Source: Actinomycetes bacterium | GTDB lineage: Bacteria; Actinomycetota; Acidimicrobiia; Spongiisociales; UBA5794 | DNA length: 5,700 bases | Assembly: GCA_024275815.1 (NCBI GenBank) | Contig: JAJRYI010000030.1 | Location: 1-5,700, forward strand | Direction of reading: 5' to 3' | Shown: positions 5,204 through 5,700 of the stretch, in pieces | Position numbering within the stretch: the stretch's first letter is position 1 | Layout of the letters: every line of letters starts with the position of its first letter | The notes under the pieces: generated by a model | The model's input: the letters and a program-made list of their open reading frames with translations, nothing else | The model's database searches: none | Told to the model about the DNA's origin: nothing | Program-made: the position numbers and the translations under genes

Positions 5204-5700
5204 TCAGGTTGCTTCGGCGAAGGACGCCAAAGCGATAGCCTGCGCGACGATCGCAGATTCGAGGTCCGCGATCTCGACGCTCTCGTTCGGGCCGTGATAC
5301 CTGCTCATTGGATCGGCAACGCCGACGAGTAGCACGTCTGCGTGGGGGTACCTCTCGGAGAATGCGGCGACGAACGGTATCGAACCGCCCATGCCCATCT
5401 CGACGGGTTCGACGCCGTACCCCTCAGCCATCCCGGCTCGATACGCGTCGTACATGGGGCCGCTCGTGTCGAGATCGAACGCCTCTCCCGTTGCTCCGTC
5501 GCTGATGGTGACCTCCACACCCCACGGCGCCGAGGCCACGAGGTGGGCGTTGAGAGCTTCTAGAGCTTCCCCGGCATCCTGGCCCGGCGGTACGCGCATG
5601 CTGACCTTGGCCCGTGCCTCGGGAACGATCTGGTTGATGGCCTCAGAGATCGGGACCGCCTCGATCGCGAGGACCGAGATCGCGGGCTTCCTCCAGAGCC
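5204..5700 (-). CDS. M20-family dipeptidase, C-terminal part (5' end beyond window)
   Basis: The last 164 residues of a zinc-dependent M20 metallopeptidase (ArgE/DapE/carnosinase-like dipeptidase), entering from the right edge. The visible part begins in the dimerisation (lid) domain with LWRKPAISVLAIE and INQIVPEARAKVSMRVPPGQ, a typical block of actinobacterial dipeptidases. It continues through a PWGVEV segment, then re-enters the catalytic domain with MGMGGSIPFVAAFSERYP and VLLVGVADP, and ends with SRYHGPNESV, whose His is the expected C-terminal metal ligand. The catalytic Asp and Glu and the other metal ligands lie in the missing N-terminal half. The likely reaction is hydrolysis of dipeptides or related amide substrates in the cytosol. 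ASFAEAT ends the protein. It is upstream of, and 21 nt from, the propeller-protein gene. The C-terminus is intact; the specificity cannot be read from this part. Confidence 0.9.
   Translation of the reverse strand, partial: LWRKPAISVLAIEAVPISEAINQIVPEARAKVSMRVPPGQDAGEALEALNAHLVASAPWGVEVTISDGATGEAFDLDTSGPMYDAYRAGMAEGYGVEPVEMGMGGSIPFVAAFSERYPHADVLLVGVADPMSRYHGPNESVEIADLESAIVAQAIALASFAEAT

Overview
The window looks like a chromosomal piece of a high-GC actinobacterium, possibly of an Acidimicrobiia-like lineage. The reasons are a G+C near 60% by eye, GTG starts behind clear Shine-Dalgarno sequences, acidic Ala/Val/Asp-rich proteins, a DsbA-like protein with an FKRTR tail, and an actinobacterial-style M20 dipeptidase. 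The lineage is inferred from style only; no rRNA or tRNA gene is present.

Positions 1-2293 (minus strand) hold a tightly coupled sulfur operon, read from right to left. A sulfide:quinone oxidoreductase-like flavoprotein (1058-2293) overlaps a DUF1641 protein (309-1061) by 4 nt (GTGA). That gene overlaps a DsrC/TusE-family sulfur carrier (309 down to the left edge, cut off) by 1 nt (TGATG). The simplest reading is that sulfide is oxidised at the membrane, electrons go to quinone, and sulfane sulfur may pass to the small carrier, with the DUF1641 protein as adaptor or accessory subunit. The last two steps are inference.

Positions 2294-2667 are a divergent control region. It holds an imperfect CTACCCC..GGAGTAT palindrome that overlaps a good leftward -10 (TATACT). 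It also holds a possible 71-codon leader ORF that runs up to the sqr start with a 4-nt overlap. Rightward from it, a cytosolic DsbA-fold protein with a single active-site cysteine (2668-3258) is transcribed.

Positions 3259-3428 hold a weak GC hairpin and a 7-bp tandem repeat (about nine GGCCGAT units, 3347-3409). The repeat sits directly upstream of a TrmH-like tRNA 2'-O-methyltransferase gene (3429-4199). That gene has no Shine-Dalgarno but has a TAnnnT -10 at exactly -12 to -7 from its ATG, the geometry of a leaderless transcript.

Positions 4178-5700 (minus strand) hold a probable two-gene unit. It consists of the C-terminal part of an M20 dipeptidase (entering from the right edge) and, 21 nt downstream, a membrane-anchored extracytoplasmic protein with a probable beta-propeller domain. 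Its end overlaps the convergent trmH end by 22 nt.
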